Shown: positions 16,316-25,649 of the stretch, piece by piece | Layout: each line of letters begins with the position of its first letter | Position numbering within the stretch: the first letter of the stretch is position 1 | From: Echinicola arenosa | GTDB taxonomy: Bacteria > Bacteroidota > Bacteroidia > Cytophagales > Cyclobacteriaceae | Reading direction: 5' to 3' | Length of the DNA: 64,000 nucleotides | Assembly (NCBI RefSeq): GCF_014841125.1 | Contig: NZ_JACYTQ010000002.1 | Coordinates: 1 to 64,000, forward strand | Made by a program: the position numbers and the translations under genes | Notes under the pieces: model-generated | The model's input: only the letters and a program-made list of their open reading frames with translations | Databases searched by the model: none | Told to the model about the DNA's origin: nothing

Positions 16316-16696
16316 ATGGGATTATTTTCATCATTGCTCGGCAACGCTGGAGCCGTTGATCTAGAAAAATTAAACAAGGATTATGGTCAGCTTTTAGTAA
16401 ATAATGAAGAAATAGAAATCGGCTTCAAGTTGATCAGAGACACCTTCATATTTACCAATAAGCGTTTAATCTTAGTGGACAAACAAGGTTTGACAGGAAA
16501 AAAAGTGGAATATATGTCTATCACCTATAAAAGTATTAGTCGGTTTAGTATTGAAACGTCAGGAACCTTTGATTTGGATGCTGAATTGAAAATTTGGATA
16601 TCTAGTGAACAGGTTCCCTCCATCTCAAAAAAATTCAACAAATCCGTCAATGTTTACGATGTACAAAAGGTCTTGGCCCAACATGTTTTGGGCTAA
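16316..16696 (+). CDS. Bacterial PH-domain protein
   Basis: A 126-residue soluble protein made of one bacterial PH domain: IRDTFIFTNKRLILVDKQGLTGKKVEYMSITYKSI is replaced here by its key parts, RDTFIFTNKRLILVD and VEYMSITYKSISRFSIE. A frame is open upstream to 16244, but ATG at 16316 (MGLFSSLLGNAG) is the usual start of the family. Relatives are often annotated as PH-domain or YdjZ-like proteins without a defined role. Single gene next to repeats. Confidence 0.75.
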   Translation: MGLFSSLLGNAGAVDLEKLNKDYGQLLVNNEEIEIGFKLIRDTFIFTNKRLILVDKQGLTGKKVEYMSITYKSISRFSIETSGTFDLDAELKIWISSEQVPSISKKFNKSVNVYDVQKVLAQHVLG

Positions 16697-17233
16697 TGGA
16701 TTTATGAACTCAAGTTTGGCTAAACAATATGCTGGTCAGATTTGCTGTAGCCATAGACTCCATTCCAATTCTTGATGCCATCTAATACTAGACGAGAGAA
16801 TGGGAAAGTAAGGACACAAGAGAAGATCGAAACGATCTAAATTGGCTGGCTAACTGGGATAACAAAGTCTGAATGGATTTAAATAACTATGGAGTAGAGA
16901 GTCAGAGACTCAATTTTAATCGTCCCATCCTCCGCGGCGGGATCGAGACAACAGGTGCTGGAAGAAAGAAGTTTAGTGATGAGTGATTCTGTGAGTTAGA
17001 GCCAGAAGGCCTATCTGCCGCCAAGCAGACTCATGTTCATGTGCATTCCTAATTACTGCTAGGATAGAGACGTGGAACAGCTGTAGGATCAAAACCTTCA
17101 TTTCGAAGAATACATCCTGAATAACTCTCAGGTAAAGTAGATCCTATCAACCTCCTTATAATCTTTATTTTATGTATATTTATAAGTATGTAAGACCAGT
17201 ACTCGACTGGCCAACATTTTTACGTTATTGGAC
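16697..17233. other. Gene-free stretch with mosaic repeats
   Basis: No gene seen. At 16899-16960 it carries GAGTCAGAGACTCAATTTT and a Cys/Gly-rich palindromic box around CCGCGG. The first phrase recurs at 25494-25512, upstream of the repeat copy there. Confidence 0.5.
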
Positions 17234-18067
17234 ATGATTTGTTTTAAGGAAATTTCACGGATCCCCCAATTAGCTTTTAGGACCCTATTGGTCATTGGAG
17301 TGATGGCAATGTCTTTTGGTTGCGTGTCGAAAACCAGCGAAGAAACCACCAACGCTGGACCTCTAGAGGAATATCCTAGTGAAAGTCAGGCTGACGCTGA
17401 TCCTGTACCTATCGATGATGAAAATACAACAGAGAAAAACAACCAGCAGCCAAGCTCTCCTGCTACTGCCGAACCTATAGAATTGCCTACATCTGAAAAT
17501 GACACTGAGCCTGATATTGCCCTAGAAGATTATAGGGCTGTCCTTGCTGTAACCGAAAAAATCAAGCTACATGAAAGAGCCAGCTTGGTGATATGGATTG
17601 GAGATAAAAATGCCGAATATAATCCCGCACCAGGAACGGCTGTGGATACAGAAGACTTTCCTGCCAGGATCGGGCAGTATGCCAGGGTAAAGCCGATTGC
17701 ACCGGATTTTGAGATTAGCCCCTTAGAAAAGGGATGTATCAGGATTGACCCCAGTGGATCTAAAGTGATTTTTACTTTAACGGCCCTTCGGGAAGGAACT
17801 TTTAATGTCCGCGCAGAAATAGAACTTTATGACAACCCCAACTGCGAAGGCACACCTGTTCCCAAAACCACTGAAAACTTAAGTGTCTTAGTTGAAGTGG
17901 ATAAAGGGTTTCAGTGGCAGGAAAGGTTAAAAAGAGCCGGGGAAATTTTTTGGGATAAATTCTTTTCTTTTTGGGGTGCGCTAGTGGCCCTAATCCTAGG
18001 TTTCGTGATCTATATCATCCGGAAGTTTTTAAAGAAAAAAACTGGCTTTGACGGCGGAGAAGATTGA
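17234..18067 (+). CDS. Predicted lipoprotein with C-terminal membrane helix, unknown function
   Basis: A 277-residue protein. The frame opens at TTG 17228, but ATG 17234 gives a lipoprotein signal with lipobox MSFGC (C30). After a Pro/Glu/Thr-rich linker (about 35-90), residues 95-220 form a beta-rich domain (VTEKIKLHERASLVIWIGD). The C-terminus has a membrane helix (WGALVALILGFVIYIIRKF) followed by KKK. Lipid anchor and transmembrane helix together suggest a periplasmic domain tied to the inner membrane at both ends. I recognise no family. No partner gene in the same orientation is near. Confidence 0.6.
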   Translation: MICFKEISRIPQLAFRTLLVIGVMAMSFGCVSKTSEETTNAGPLEEYPSESQADADPVPIDDENTTEKNNQQPSSPATAEPIELPTSENDTEPDIALEDYRAVLAVTEKIKLHERASLVIWIGDKNAEYNPAPGTAVDTEDFPARIGQYARVKPIAPDFEISPLEKGCIRIDPSGSKVIFTLTALREGTFNVRAEIELYDNPNCEGTPVPKTTENLSVLVEVDKGFQWQERLKRAGEIFWDKFFSFWGALVALILGFVIYIIRKFLKKKTGFDGGED

Positions 18068-18383
18068 AGTAGGGAAGAACGAAGGAGGTAGATTGAAGCT
18101 GGAAGTGAGAAACCTATCTACCACTAGGACATAGCCTTCAACCCACTTTATGCATGAGAAATCGTTATAGCCTGTCCCTTTCACTGTCGGGAAGAACTGA
18201 AACTACAAGAAAATCAGGCTCTTTGGAGACTGAATCATCCGCCGCGGCGGATGGTGAATCTGCCTACCACCTGGTAGGGCCGAAAACAGCAGCTAAACGA
18301 CTGATTTTGAAGTAGTTTCAGGTAGCAATACTTGTCCGCAGCGTAGATAGGTTAATGCATAATGCGGGTTTAATTCCTTTAAC
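18067..18383. repeat. Repeat-rich intergenic stretch with purine tract and hairpins
   Basis: Includes the purine tract at 18067-18110, the 105-bp repeat at 18107-18211, a perfect 18-base palindrome CATCCGCCGCGGCGGATG (18236-18253) and a second hairpin CCTACCA-CC-TGGTAGG (18263-18278). No gene found. The two hairpins sit next to each other, downstream of the lipoprotein gene and the peroxidase gene, which converge here. Confidence 0.6.
18107..18211. repeat. 105-bp direct repeat, copy A
   Basis: By eye 103 of 105 bases match 25545-25649 (GAGAAACCTATCTACCACTA to AACTGAAACTACAAGA). The only differences lie in the TCACTGTCGGG segment. No open frame crosses it. Confidence 0.8.
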
Positions 18384-19520
18384 TTATTGCGGGAGCTCTG
18401 GCCTTGGCATGCGGTAGATAGTGGTCGTCATAGATTGCAGAAAAGCCATCAAGTCTTCCTTTTCCTCTTGCGTCAAACCCAGAGGCTTCAATATTTCTGA
18501 GGTAGTTGGCCAAAGCGGATCATCTTTGAATTCGGGTCTGGGTTTTGGCCTGGCCATACCATGATCATACATGTTCATGATGCCTTCCATACTATGAAAA
18601 AGGCCATTGTGCATCCATGGACCTGTGCGCATGACTTCTCTTAAAGTAGGGGTCTTGAACTTACCCACATCCGCCGTGTCCTTTGTGATATTATACCTTC
18701 CCAGATCTTCATACTTCCTGCCAAAATAATGAAGGCCCAAATTGTGGAATTTATTGTCCGTAAGAAAAGGGCCATTATGGCAGTTCATGCACCTCGCCTT
18801 GGTTCTAAACAGGTGGAGCCCCCTTAGCGTCTCATCACTTATGGCGTCTTTTTTTCCTTTCAGGAACTTATCCAAATCACTGGTTCTCCCTTCTAACGTA
18901 CGCTGAAAGTAAGCCAAGGCAGAAGCAATCCGGTCCACCGTAATTTGACCATCTCCAAATGCCTCTTCAAAATAAGGATGGTAGCCCGGTATTTGATCCA
19001 GTTTGGCAGGGAGGTCATCCAAACCTTGGTGCATTTCCACTGGATTGGCCACTGGTTGCTTCGCCTGGTCCTCCAAGCTATTTGCCCGGCCATCCCAAAA
19101 GAAGCTCTTGCCTGCCCAAGTATAAAATAAGCTTGGTGTATTTCTCTGGCCCAACTGGTGGTCATGTCCTATTCCCACGGTCCTACCATTGCTCCAGGAA
19201 AGCTGGGGATCATGGCAGGAAGAGCAGGAAATTTGTCCCGAAGAACTTAGTCTCGGATCAAAAAACAATACTTTACCCAAATCCACCAAAGTTTGCAGTG
19301 AGTCCACATCCTTATAGGGAGAAGGGGGAATCGGCGCAATTTCTTCCCAAACGATGCCTTCATCTACATTTGGAGAAGGCCATTCAGAAGAAGGTTTGCT
19401 GTAGATTTCCCGCAGTTCATCCGCTGTGTACTGACAGCGTTGGTAAGTAATAAAGCCACACCACAAAAGGGTGGCTAAGATTAAAATGATATTGACTGAC
19501 TTATTTTGACGTGTTTTCAT
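18384..19520 (-). CDS. Di-haem cytochrome c peroxidase (MauG/CcpA family)
   Basis: A 378-residue periplasmic protein. ATG at 19520 (MKTRQNK) is the likely start; the frame opens six codons earlier at TTG. A signal-anchor helix at about 10-25 is followed by two c-type haem sites: CSSCH (99-103) and CMNCH (244-248), each in a half of the family fold, with WSNGRTVGIGHDHQLGQRNT between. It is the last gene of a four-gene minus-strand operon with a TonB receptor, so its electron transfer may serve a redox change of the imported metal or ligand (inferred). Typical peroxidase length. Confidence 0.9.
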   Translation of the reverse strand: MKTRQNKSVNIILILATLLWCGFITYQRCQYTADELREIYSKPSSEWPSPNVDEGIVWEEIAPIPPSPYKDVDSLQTLVDLGKVLFFDPRLSSSGQISCSSCHDPQLSWSNGRTVGIGHDHQLGQRNTPSLFYTWAGKSFFWDGRANSLEDQAKQPVANPVEMHQGLDDLPAKLDQIPGYHPYFEEAFGDGQITVDRIASALAYFQRTLEGRTSDLDKFLKGKKDAISDETLRGLHLFRTKARCMNCHNGPFLTDNKFHNLGLHYFGRKYEDLGRYNITKDTADVGKFKTPTLREVMRTGPWMHNGLFHSMEGIMNMYDHGMARPKPRPEFKDDPLWPTTSEILKPLGLTQEEKEDLMAFLQSMTTTIYRMPRPELPQ

Positions 19521-19580
19521 AGGTTTGTTCAGGATCAAATTCCCGCATGCTCGTTATTACCTGATTCCATCAAGCAATGG

Positions 19581-21125
19581 CTAATGCAAAATGGTAATTC
19601 CTAAATTTATATGATCTCTTCGGCCCTCAGGAGTATAAAGAGAGGCTTCCATGCTTCTTACCTGAGTGGCTATGCTTGTTTTATAGCCTATACTCCCTTG
19701 GAAACCGACCTTTTTCAGGTATTTCTCCACCTTCATCTTCACCATAGGCATTAAATAATCGGCGCTACCATAAATCCATTCAGGATAGACGATGGATTGG
19801 GAAACTATATTTTCGTATTGGGCATTGACATCGATTTGTGCGTTTATGTTATGCCTGTAACCAAGTCCAACATTAAGTTTATACACCCAGTCTGCCTTAT
19901 CCCAACCCTTCTCTGCCATGAGACACATCTCGATATTGGTATAATCATAAGCATGTGAAGCATTGTAGTCTTGTTTGGACACTTGCTCAACACCCAACTT
20001 TCCGGTAAAGCTTAGTCTGGATGGATTGCTTGACAACTGATAAATCAGGTCCTGTCGGAATGCGTTATAGAAATAGTTGGCCCCAAGGAAGATATTATTA
20101 AAGTCCTTGCCTCTTTCCACCTTGGTCAATAACACCAATTGATGCATCCAGTTGCTTTGGGATCTTTCCGCGTAAAATCGGTTGTGGTAAGTTTTTAGTT
20201 TATAATCACCTATATTTTCGATGATTAATTCTCCACCATCTGAGCTACGACGTTCATAATTTGAAATGAAAGAGGAATAAGTAAACTCATCATTTATCCT
20301 CCACTGATTTTTTTGAATGCTATAATTCGCCCCAAATCTTTTACTATGGAAATCTTGGTAATACCTTGATCTTCTTACCAAGTCAAAACTCCCAAGTCCG
20401 TACAAGTTGTAAACGATATATTCCTCAGCCCCAAAGCTCTCGTTATTGTCATCATAGTACCTATATCCTCCCTTTTCATCACTATTCTGTAAGCCTGCGG
20501 TAAGCCCAATATATTGACCTTGGCCGATCTGGTATGCCAACTGCACATCCCAGGAAAGGTCATAATAGTTGATTAGGATCCTGGTGTCATTGTATCGGGC
20601 ATGTTGCTGTAATTGATAATCGATACCTATACCTAATAACAGTTTTTCATTCGCTATTGGCCTGACGGCCTTTAGGAATAGGTCAAAATAGTCCTTGTCC
20701 CAATTGCCTTTCTTGATATTTCCTAGGTAATAGGGATTTGAACTGAGCTCTCTCGAGAGGTTCCAGCCGACGCTGTCACTGAAAACCTTGCGATAGCTAA
20801 ACCCTCCTTCCAGCCAAAAGCCATTTACTTTCCGGATTCCTTCGGAGAAAACATGAATCCCACTTTCTTGTTCCGCTTGCTGGGCCGTGATAAAATTGTC
20901 GTTTTGCCGGGTTACGGCAAGCTGACTGCGTCCAAATTCCTCCTGCACCCAATAGGGATGAAGCGGAAGAGCCGATAATTTCAACCATTTCAGCTGAAAA
21001 GCGGGAGATAGAAAATGCGAATCCACTGAATCTACTGCTACACTGTCCATCTTCTCAGCCATCAGGGGCTGAGAAATTAAGGGCCATGCCAATAGCAACA
21101 GACAATATCGGAGGGTGTTTTTCAT
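19581..21125 (-). CDS. DUF6850-family outer-membrane beta-barrel protein
   Basis: A 514-residue protein with a signal peptide (ends near LMAEKM) and many alternating strands rich in Tyr and Asn ending in a Phe/His-type terminus (INLGITILH). This fits DUF6850 outer-membrane barrels, which occur next to DUF4876 genes. The barrel may move a ligand or anchor the surface lipoprotein. It starts 62 bases after the DUF4876 stop and is followed by the peroxidase gene. Confidence 0.7.
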   Translation of the reverse strand: MKNTLRYCLLLLAWPLISQPLMAEKMDSVAVDSVDSHFLSPAFQLKWLKLSALPLHPYWVQEEFGRSQLAVTRQNDNFITAQQAEQESGIHVFSEGIRKVNGFWLEGGFSYRKVFSDSVGWNLSRELSSNPYYLGNIKKGNWDKDYFDLFLKAVRPIANEKLLLGIGIDYQLQQHARYNDTRILINYYDLSWDVQLAYQIGQGQYIGLTAGLQNSDEKGGYRYYDDNNESFGAEEYIVYNLYGLGSFDLVRRSRYYQDFHSKRFGANYSIQKNQWRINDEFTYSSFISNYERRSSDGGELIIENIGDYKLKTYHNRFYAERSQSNWMHQLVLLTKVERGKDFNNIFLGANYFYNAFRQDLIYQLSSNPSRLSFTGKLGVEQVSKQDYNASHAYDYTNIEMCLMAEKGWDKADWVYKLNVGLGYRHNINAQIDVNAQYENIVSQSIVYPEWIYGSADYLMPMVKMKVEKYLKKVGFQGSIGYKTSIATQVRSMEASLYTPEGRRDHINLGITILH

Positions 21126-21187
21126 TGTATGTTAAAATATACCGGGGAAAGTGCTGTTCAGGGCTTTCCCCGGTACTGATTCATTCT

Positions 21188-22501
21188 TTAATTGGCAAAA
21201 CCTTTTGGAGCAGCCATTTCCAGGTAAGTAAAGTCTTCCGATGAATTATTTGTATCCTTCAAGATCACCCTATCCCCTACTTGGGAAGCTGTTTTTCTGA
21301 TCACTGATTGTGAACTGAATGAACCGCCCGGTACATAGGTATAGGACGCATCCACATCATTGGTCAACTTCTTGGGAAGCAAATTGGTCGGAGCTCGTTG
21401 AATTTCCACCCCATCAATAATATACTCTTTAGGTACTTGAATTTTCACATCCGTTTCCGAAGTGATTTCACGATCGGTAGGATCAGCATAGGTAGGTAAG
21501 TCGTTTATGTCCCCATCCATTCTGAAAATCAAATAACTGTCCCTGCCAGGGTTATCCAACAGAAAATCCCTTCCAAAAATATAATGGGCAATCATATTCG
21601 GCACACCTGGATTATCAATATCACTAGGCATAGGATTGGAGATTACATCTGCCACATATACTTCAAACTCAGCACCACTCAGGTCCACCGTCAATGCAGG
21701 ATTCTGTACTGAAATGGTTTCCCCTTCTGTATCCGTAAATGGTGCTTTGTGGTTTTGCGCCGATTGGGCAATCACAATGCTTTCACCTGGTTCTAAAGGA
21801 TAATCATCCCCATCACCGGGTACTTGATATAGCCATCTGGTGTAGAAATAGTCATTATTTGGATCACCATCCGCACTCATCCCCACAGATTGACTCCAGT
21901 CATATTGACCGTTGGGCTGGTCATAATCTGATTCTCTTGTACTGTTTTTACCATACGCCCCCATCACATAGAGTCCATCCACAAAGATGGTTTCATTGGA
22001 ATTATTATAGATCTCAATAAACTGGTCTCTGAAAGAAGCTCCTTCCCTGGTGTTTGAACCTGCAAAATAAACCTGCTTGATCAGAAGGTCGCCTACTTTA
22101 CCCACCTCCAAGGTCATCATGGCCGGCATACTGGTTTGGGCATTCACCACCAAGGCGGGAGATGAAGCATTGAATACTACCTCTTCCTCCTCTATGCTAT
22201 AACCAAATGTCGAGGAAAACTCTTCTTGATTAAAAGTACGTGTAGCGACCACATCATAAGTACCAGAAGGCAATGCTTCAAATTCCACGAAACCATCGAC
22301 ATCTGAAATGGCAGAAAAGGTTTGAGTGGACGTGACGTTGGTAAGTTTTACTTCCGCGTTGGCCATAGGGTCGCCACCAAAGCTTTCATCCACCATCACC
22401 TGAATGGTCAGGTCAATAGGCTGAACAATAGGTTCATCATCCTGATTACAGGCACTGAACAGGGTAATTACAGTCAATAATAGTAGTAGTGACTTTTTCA
22501 T
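21188..22501 (-). CDS. DUF4876-domain lipoprotein
   Basis: A 437-residue lipoprotein with lipobox FSAC (C18). Residues 28-120 form an Ig-like carboxypeptidase-regulatory domain (TQTFSAISDVDGFVEFEALP). The rest is a DUF4876 region with a lamin-tail-like segment (FRDQFIEIYNNSNETIFVDG) and a conserved GSFSSQSVIRKT end. Surface lipoproteins beside a TonB receptor usually bind the substrate first. It starts 13 bases behind the TonB receptor gene. Confidence 0.8.
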   Translation of the reverse strand: MKKSLLLLLTVITLFSACNQDDEPIVQPIDLTIQVMVDESFGGDPMANAEVKLTNVTSTQTFSAISDVDGFVEFEALPSGTYDVVATRTFNQEEFSSTFGYSIEEEEVVFNASSPALVVNAQTSMPAMMTLEVGKVGDLLIKQVYFAGSNTREGASFRDQFIEIYNNSNETIFVDGLYVMGAYGKNSTRESDYDQPNGQYDWSQSVGMSADGDPNNDYFYTRWLYQVPGDGDDYPLEPGESIVIAQSAQNHKAPFTDTEGETISVQNPALTVDLSGAEFEVYVADVISNPMPSDIDNPGVPNMIAHYIFGRDFLLDNPGRDSYLIFRMDGDINDLPTYADPTDREITSETDVKIQVPKEYIIDGVEIQRAPTNLLPKKLTNDVDASYTYVPGGSFSSQSVIRKTASQVGDRVILKDTNNSSEDFTYLEMAAPKGFAN

Positions 22502-22514
22502 TTTGATATATGAT

Positions 22515-25271
22515 TTAAAATTTAAAGTTTAATTCCATCCCGAAATAGGGAGCTTGGTTAAGTGGGCCATAGCTTGATTCCTCTCCCGAGGACAGGCGGT
22601 AGTTTCCTTCAGGTCTGATATTCAAGAAATTGTTGGCGAAGAAGGTAAACCGTATATTTTTGCTGATGTTTTTGGATAGGTTCAAGTGCGCATTGAAATA
22701 GGCTACAGGTGGGTTTTCACTGTAGAGCGCATCATCCCCTTCCCTTGCCAATAAATCATAGGTCGAGTCATTCCTTTCACTTTCCGGGATGAAGACATAA
22801 TCCAGATTTTGGTCAAAATATGCTTTGGCCCTATCCGACTCCCTTTTGGACCTGGTATAATTGTAGATGAAGGACTCTACCCTAAGGCTTATCAACAAGC
22901 CCAATGAAGAAAGGTGGTAGTTAGTCGATAAGCTACCTTGCAGTCGTCCAGACTGCCTCCAAGTTGGTGGGTATAGGACATATACATAATCTGATTCTAC
23001 AAAAAAGCCAGCGTTTTTATTGTCATCATAGGTATCTGACAAACTATAGCTGATGGTATTGTAATAACTCAGCCAAAAATTAAAGCTGGCATTTAAGGCA
23101 TCGACTTTGGGAATGGCCCCCATCAATTCAAAACCGCGACTGTCCGTATAATTTGTGTTGGTAATTCTGTTTGATTTAAAAGCATATTTTTTTGTTTCAC
23201 CTGTTTCTGCATATTCAGGGGTACTTCCCTCTGGGTAACCTGTAATTTCATAATCTGATACCTCCACAACCAATGGGACTTTATCGATGCTAATTCCTCC
23301 TGCATTTTGGTTCCCAAAATAAGTGAATGCCAAGCTGAGACCTTTGGATTTGTAGTTGACCCCAATTTCATGTCTTTTGGAAAGCATGGGCTCAAGCCCT
23401 TGAGCATTGGATGTTTCCACATGGGTATAAGCCAAGTAAAGACTTTCATTGACCTTTCCGTTAAAACTATTGAGCAGGATTACATCTTCATAGCTAGGCC
23501 CCGGATAGAGGTGGGCCAAACCCGGTGCTTTGGTCTGAATACCATATGCTCCTGTCAGGGACCATCTTTCAGCCAGTTTATAGCGTGCATTGATTCTGGG
23601 CGATACTGTAAAATAACCAACTTGCAGGTCTCCCCTAACACCCAAACTTAGGTTTAAATCCTTATCCAGTAGTTTTCCCTTGATACCATCCTGAACATAA
23701 AAACCTTGCTGCACCAGCTCAGGTTGAACATCCCTAAATGAGTACGGCCGGTCTGAGGTAGGTGAAGAACCTCCCGAAATGGGCCTAAAAGGATCAAATA
23801 CCCTTCCATCTCCCCTATTGGCACTGTAACTTATATTATAGCCATATGAAAGTGCATGCTTCCATTTTCCAGTATTGAATTCCTTGGAAAAATTGAGTCG
23901 GGCACCTGCCGATATGGGTTTGCCATGTACCCGCATGGAAGCGGTGTAGGTACCTGGTGTGAAAGTACCTTCATGCACACCTTCTTCCGTAACATCCGTT
24001 ACTCCAGTTACTCCCCTATTGATCAATTGTATGGTTTCAGAGGTACTTTCTCCATAGGAATAGTTGATGGAGGCCTCCAAGCCATCGAATATTAGGGTAG
24101 AATAATTGAGGCTTATTTTATCGGATACCGAAAATGCCCTACGCTGATAGCGGTTGCGCAAAGCATATCCAATATCAGGGTCCGACTTGAAATCATCCAG
24201 GTTGGTATTGAAGTTCATACTCAGGTTATTTCTGATCTTCTTGCCTGCTCCGATATAAGTGGTCCACAGCGCATTTCCGTTCACCTGATTGTAGGACTTC
24301 ATCCGGTCTATAGGATTGGCATTACTGTAGACGTAATCCAGGCCCACTGAGAGGGAATTTCTTTCATTTAGCTGGAAGCCTTTATTAGCGAAGACATTGG
24401 TATTTCCCCCGGCATAACGTACTGCAAAGTTTAAGGGTGATTTGCCCGCAATGGTTTCCACGATAATGGCCCCTTCAGTAATATCCCCGTATTCTGCTGA
24501 GGCCACGCCCTGGACCAGTTCCACCTTCTCCACATTGCCCACGGGAATCTGTCTCAGGTCAAAGCCTCCACCAGGATTGTCACTGGGTGTATATTTAGTC
24601 CCATTTAACTGTGAACTGGTATAGGAATCGAAAGCTCCTCTTTGGACGGGGTTGACACCTTGCATGTCTGAATTTTTGGTCAACTGACTGCCATTGATAA
24701 AAATCCCAATGCCGAAAGCATTGTTCAGGGCATCTTGAGAGGATATATTACTAGACCTGAAGGTGATGGTCTGGGCGCCGTGGAGCATTGGATTTTTGAC
24801 GGTTTGGCCAGGTGCCATCTGCAATAAGTCCGAAAGGTTGTTGGCCCGGGCTTGCTCAACGGCCGTCCTATCGATTTTATAAGCCGAATTGGACACATTT
24901 TCTTCATCCCTTTGGGCGGTCACTTCCACCTCGTCCATATAGAGGTCATGATCCTGAAGCAAAACCTCTTCTACCTTAACAACATAAGTATTTGGTCCAA
25001 TTTCGATTTCTCTTTTAAGCGCCTGTTTGCCTACCAAACTGAAATACAAGGCCAGTTTTCCGCTAGTAGGCTTACGAAACCGCAATTCATAGTTTCCTTT
25101 TTCATCAGAAAGCGCATAGGCAAAGTTGGCCGCTCTGACCGTAACATAAGCCAAAGGCTCCCGGTCGCCGTCAATGATGCGCCCCTTGATGGTCAGCATC
25201 GATTGCTCTTGTGCTACCAGTATGGTCAATGGCATTAAAATGAATATGATCAACAATAATCTTCGCTTCAT
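22515..25271 (-). CDS. TonB-dependent receptor with carboxypeptidase-regulatory N-domain
   Basis: A 918-residue outer-membrane receptor: signal peptide (1-20), a CarboxypepD-regulatory-like domain (about 25-100), a plug domain (about 125-275, with NVEKVELVQGVASAEYGD and EGAIIVET), then a 22-strand-type barrel ending in GMELNFKF. It imports a large or scarce ligand with energy from TonB. It heads a four-gene operon with a Bacteroidota-type promoter just upstream. Ligand unknown. A haem, metal or siderophore is plausible because a di-haem peroxidase is in the operon. Confidence 0.93.
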   Translation of the reverse strand: MKRRLLLIIFILMPLTILVAQEQSMLTIKGRIIDGDREPLAYVTVRAANFAYALSDEKGNYELRFRKPTSGKLALYFSLVGKQALKREIEIGPNTYVVKVEEVLLQDHDLYMDEVEVTAQRDEENVSNSAYKIDRTAVEQARANNLSDLLQMAPGQTVKNPMLHGAQTITFRSSNISSQDALNNAFGIGIFINGSQLTKNSDMQGVNPVQRGAFDSYTSSQLNGTKYTPSDNPGGGFDLRQIPVGNVEKVELVQGVASAEYGDITEGAIIVETIAGKSPLNFAVRYAGGNTNVFANKGFQLNERNSLSVGLDYVYSNANPIDRMKSYNQVNGNALWTTYIGAGKKIRNNLSMNFNTNLDDFKSDPDIGYALRNRYQRRAFSVSDKISLNYSTLIFDGLEASINYSYGESTSETIQLINRGVTGVTDVTEEGVHEGTFTPGTYTASMRVHGKPISAGARLNFSKEFNTGKWKHALSYGYNISYSANRGDGRVFDPFRPISGGSSPTSDRPYSFRDVQPELVQQGFYVQDGIKGKLLDKDLNLSLGVRGDLQVGYFTVSPRINARYKLAERWSLTGAYGIQTKAPGLAHLYPGPSYEDVILLNSFNGKVNESLYLAYTHVETSNAQGLEPMLSKRHEIGVNYKSKGLSLAFTYFGNQNAGGISIDKVPLVVEVSDYEITGYPEGSTPEYAETGETKKYAFKSNRITNTNYTDSRGFELMGAIPKVDALNASFNFWLSYYNTISYSLSDTYDDNKNAGFFVESDYVYVLYPPTWRQSGRLQGSLSTNYHLSSLGLLISLRVESFIYNYTRSKRESDRAKAYFDQNLDYVFIPESERNDSTYDLLAREGDDALYSENPPVAYFNAHLNLSKNISKNIRFTFFANNFLNIRPEGNYRLSSGEESSYGPLNQAPYFGMELNFKF

Positions 25272-25290
25272 AATCTGGGTGATGAAGCGG

Positions 25291-25321
25291 CAAAGGTATA
25301 ATTATTTAGATTAAGTTTAAA
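25291..25321 (-). promoter_or_regulatory. Bacteroidota-type promoter of the TonB receptor operon
   Basis: On the minus strand a -7 element TACCTTTG (25291-25298) matches TANNTTTG exactly. TTTA (25318-25321) lies at 19-base spacing as a -33 box, one base off TTTG. The ATG at 25271 follows at short distance. Confidence 0.65.
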
Positions 25322-25400
25322 TAAAAACTAAGAGTAAAATTCTATTGAATAGCTACATGTCATAGCTAAAAGCTATTAGCTGTATAAAGGCACTCTTAAG

Positions 25401-25450
25401 GGGGAAGTGAGAAGTAGGAAGTATGAGGAGGGAAGGGGGAAGTTGGAAGA
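25401..25450. repeat. Purine-rich intergenic tract 3
   Basis: GGGGGAAGTGAGAAGTAGGAAGT and GGGAAGTTGGAAG lie within a G/A-rich run (phrases abbreviated). See the tracts at 12911, 18067, 25649 and 33108. Confidence 0.45.
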
Positions 25451-25544
25451 ATTATCTGCAAGCTGGCTGGACAATCAATGAATAGAAATAGCTGAGTCAG
25501 AGACTCAATTTTCATCGTCCCGCAGTTCAACTGACGGGACAACA

Positions 25545-25649
25545 GAGAAACCTATCTACCACTAGGACATAGCCTTCAACCCACTTTATGCATGAGAAAT
25601 CGTTATAGCCTGTCCCTTTCACAGTCTGGAAGAACTGAAACTACAAGAA
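25545..25649. repeat. 105-bp direct repeat, copy B
   Basis: Nearly identical to 18107-18211. It is preceded at 25494-25512 by GAGTCAGAGACTCAATTTT, which is also found at 16899. The gene-free stretch 25322-26073 around it holds these repeats, purine tracts and an AT-rich end before the sigma gene. Confidence 0.8.

Noticed and set aside
19521-19538. Upstream TTG start for the peroxidase gene
   Set aside because: ATG at 19520 gives a normal signal-anchor; the same logic moved the WbqC start to 59004 and the L-threonylcarbamoyladenylate synthase start to 59682.
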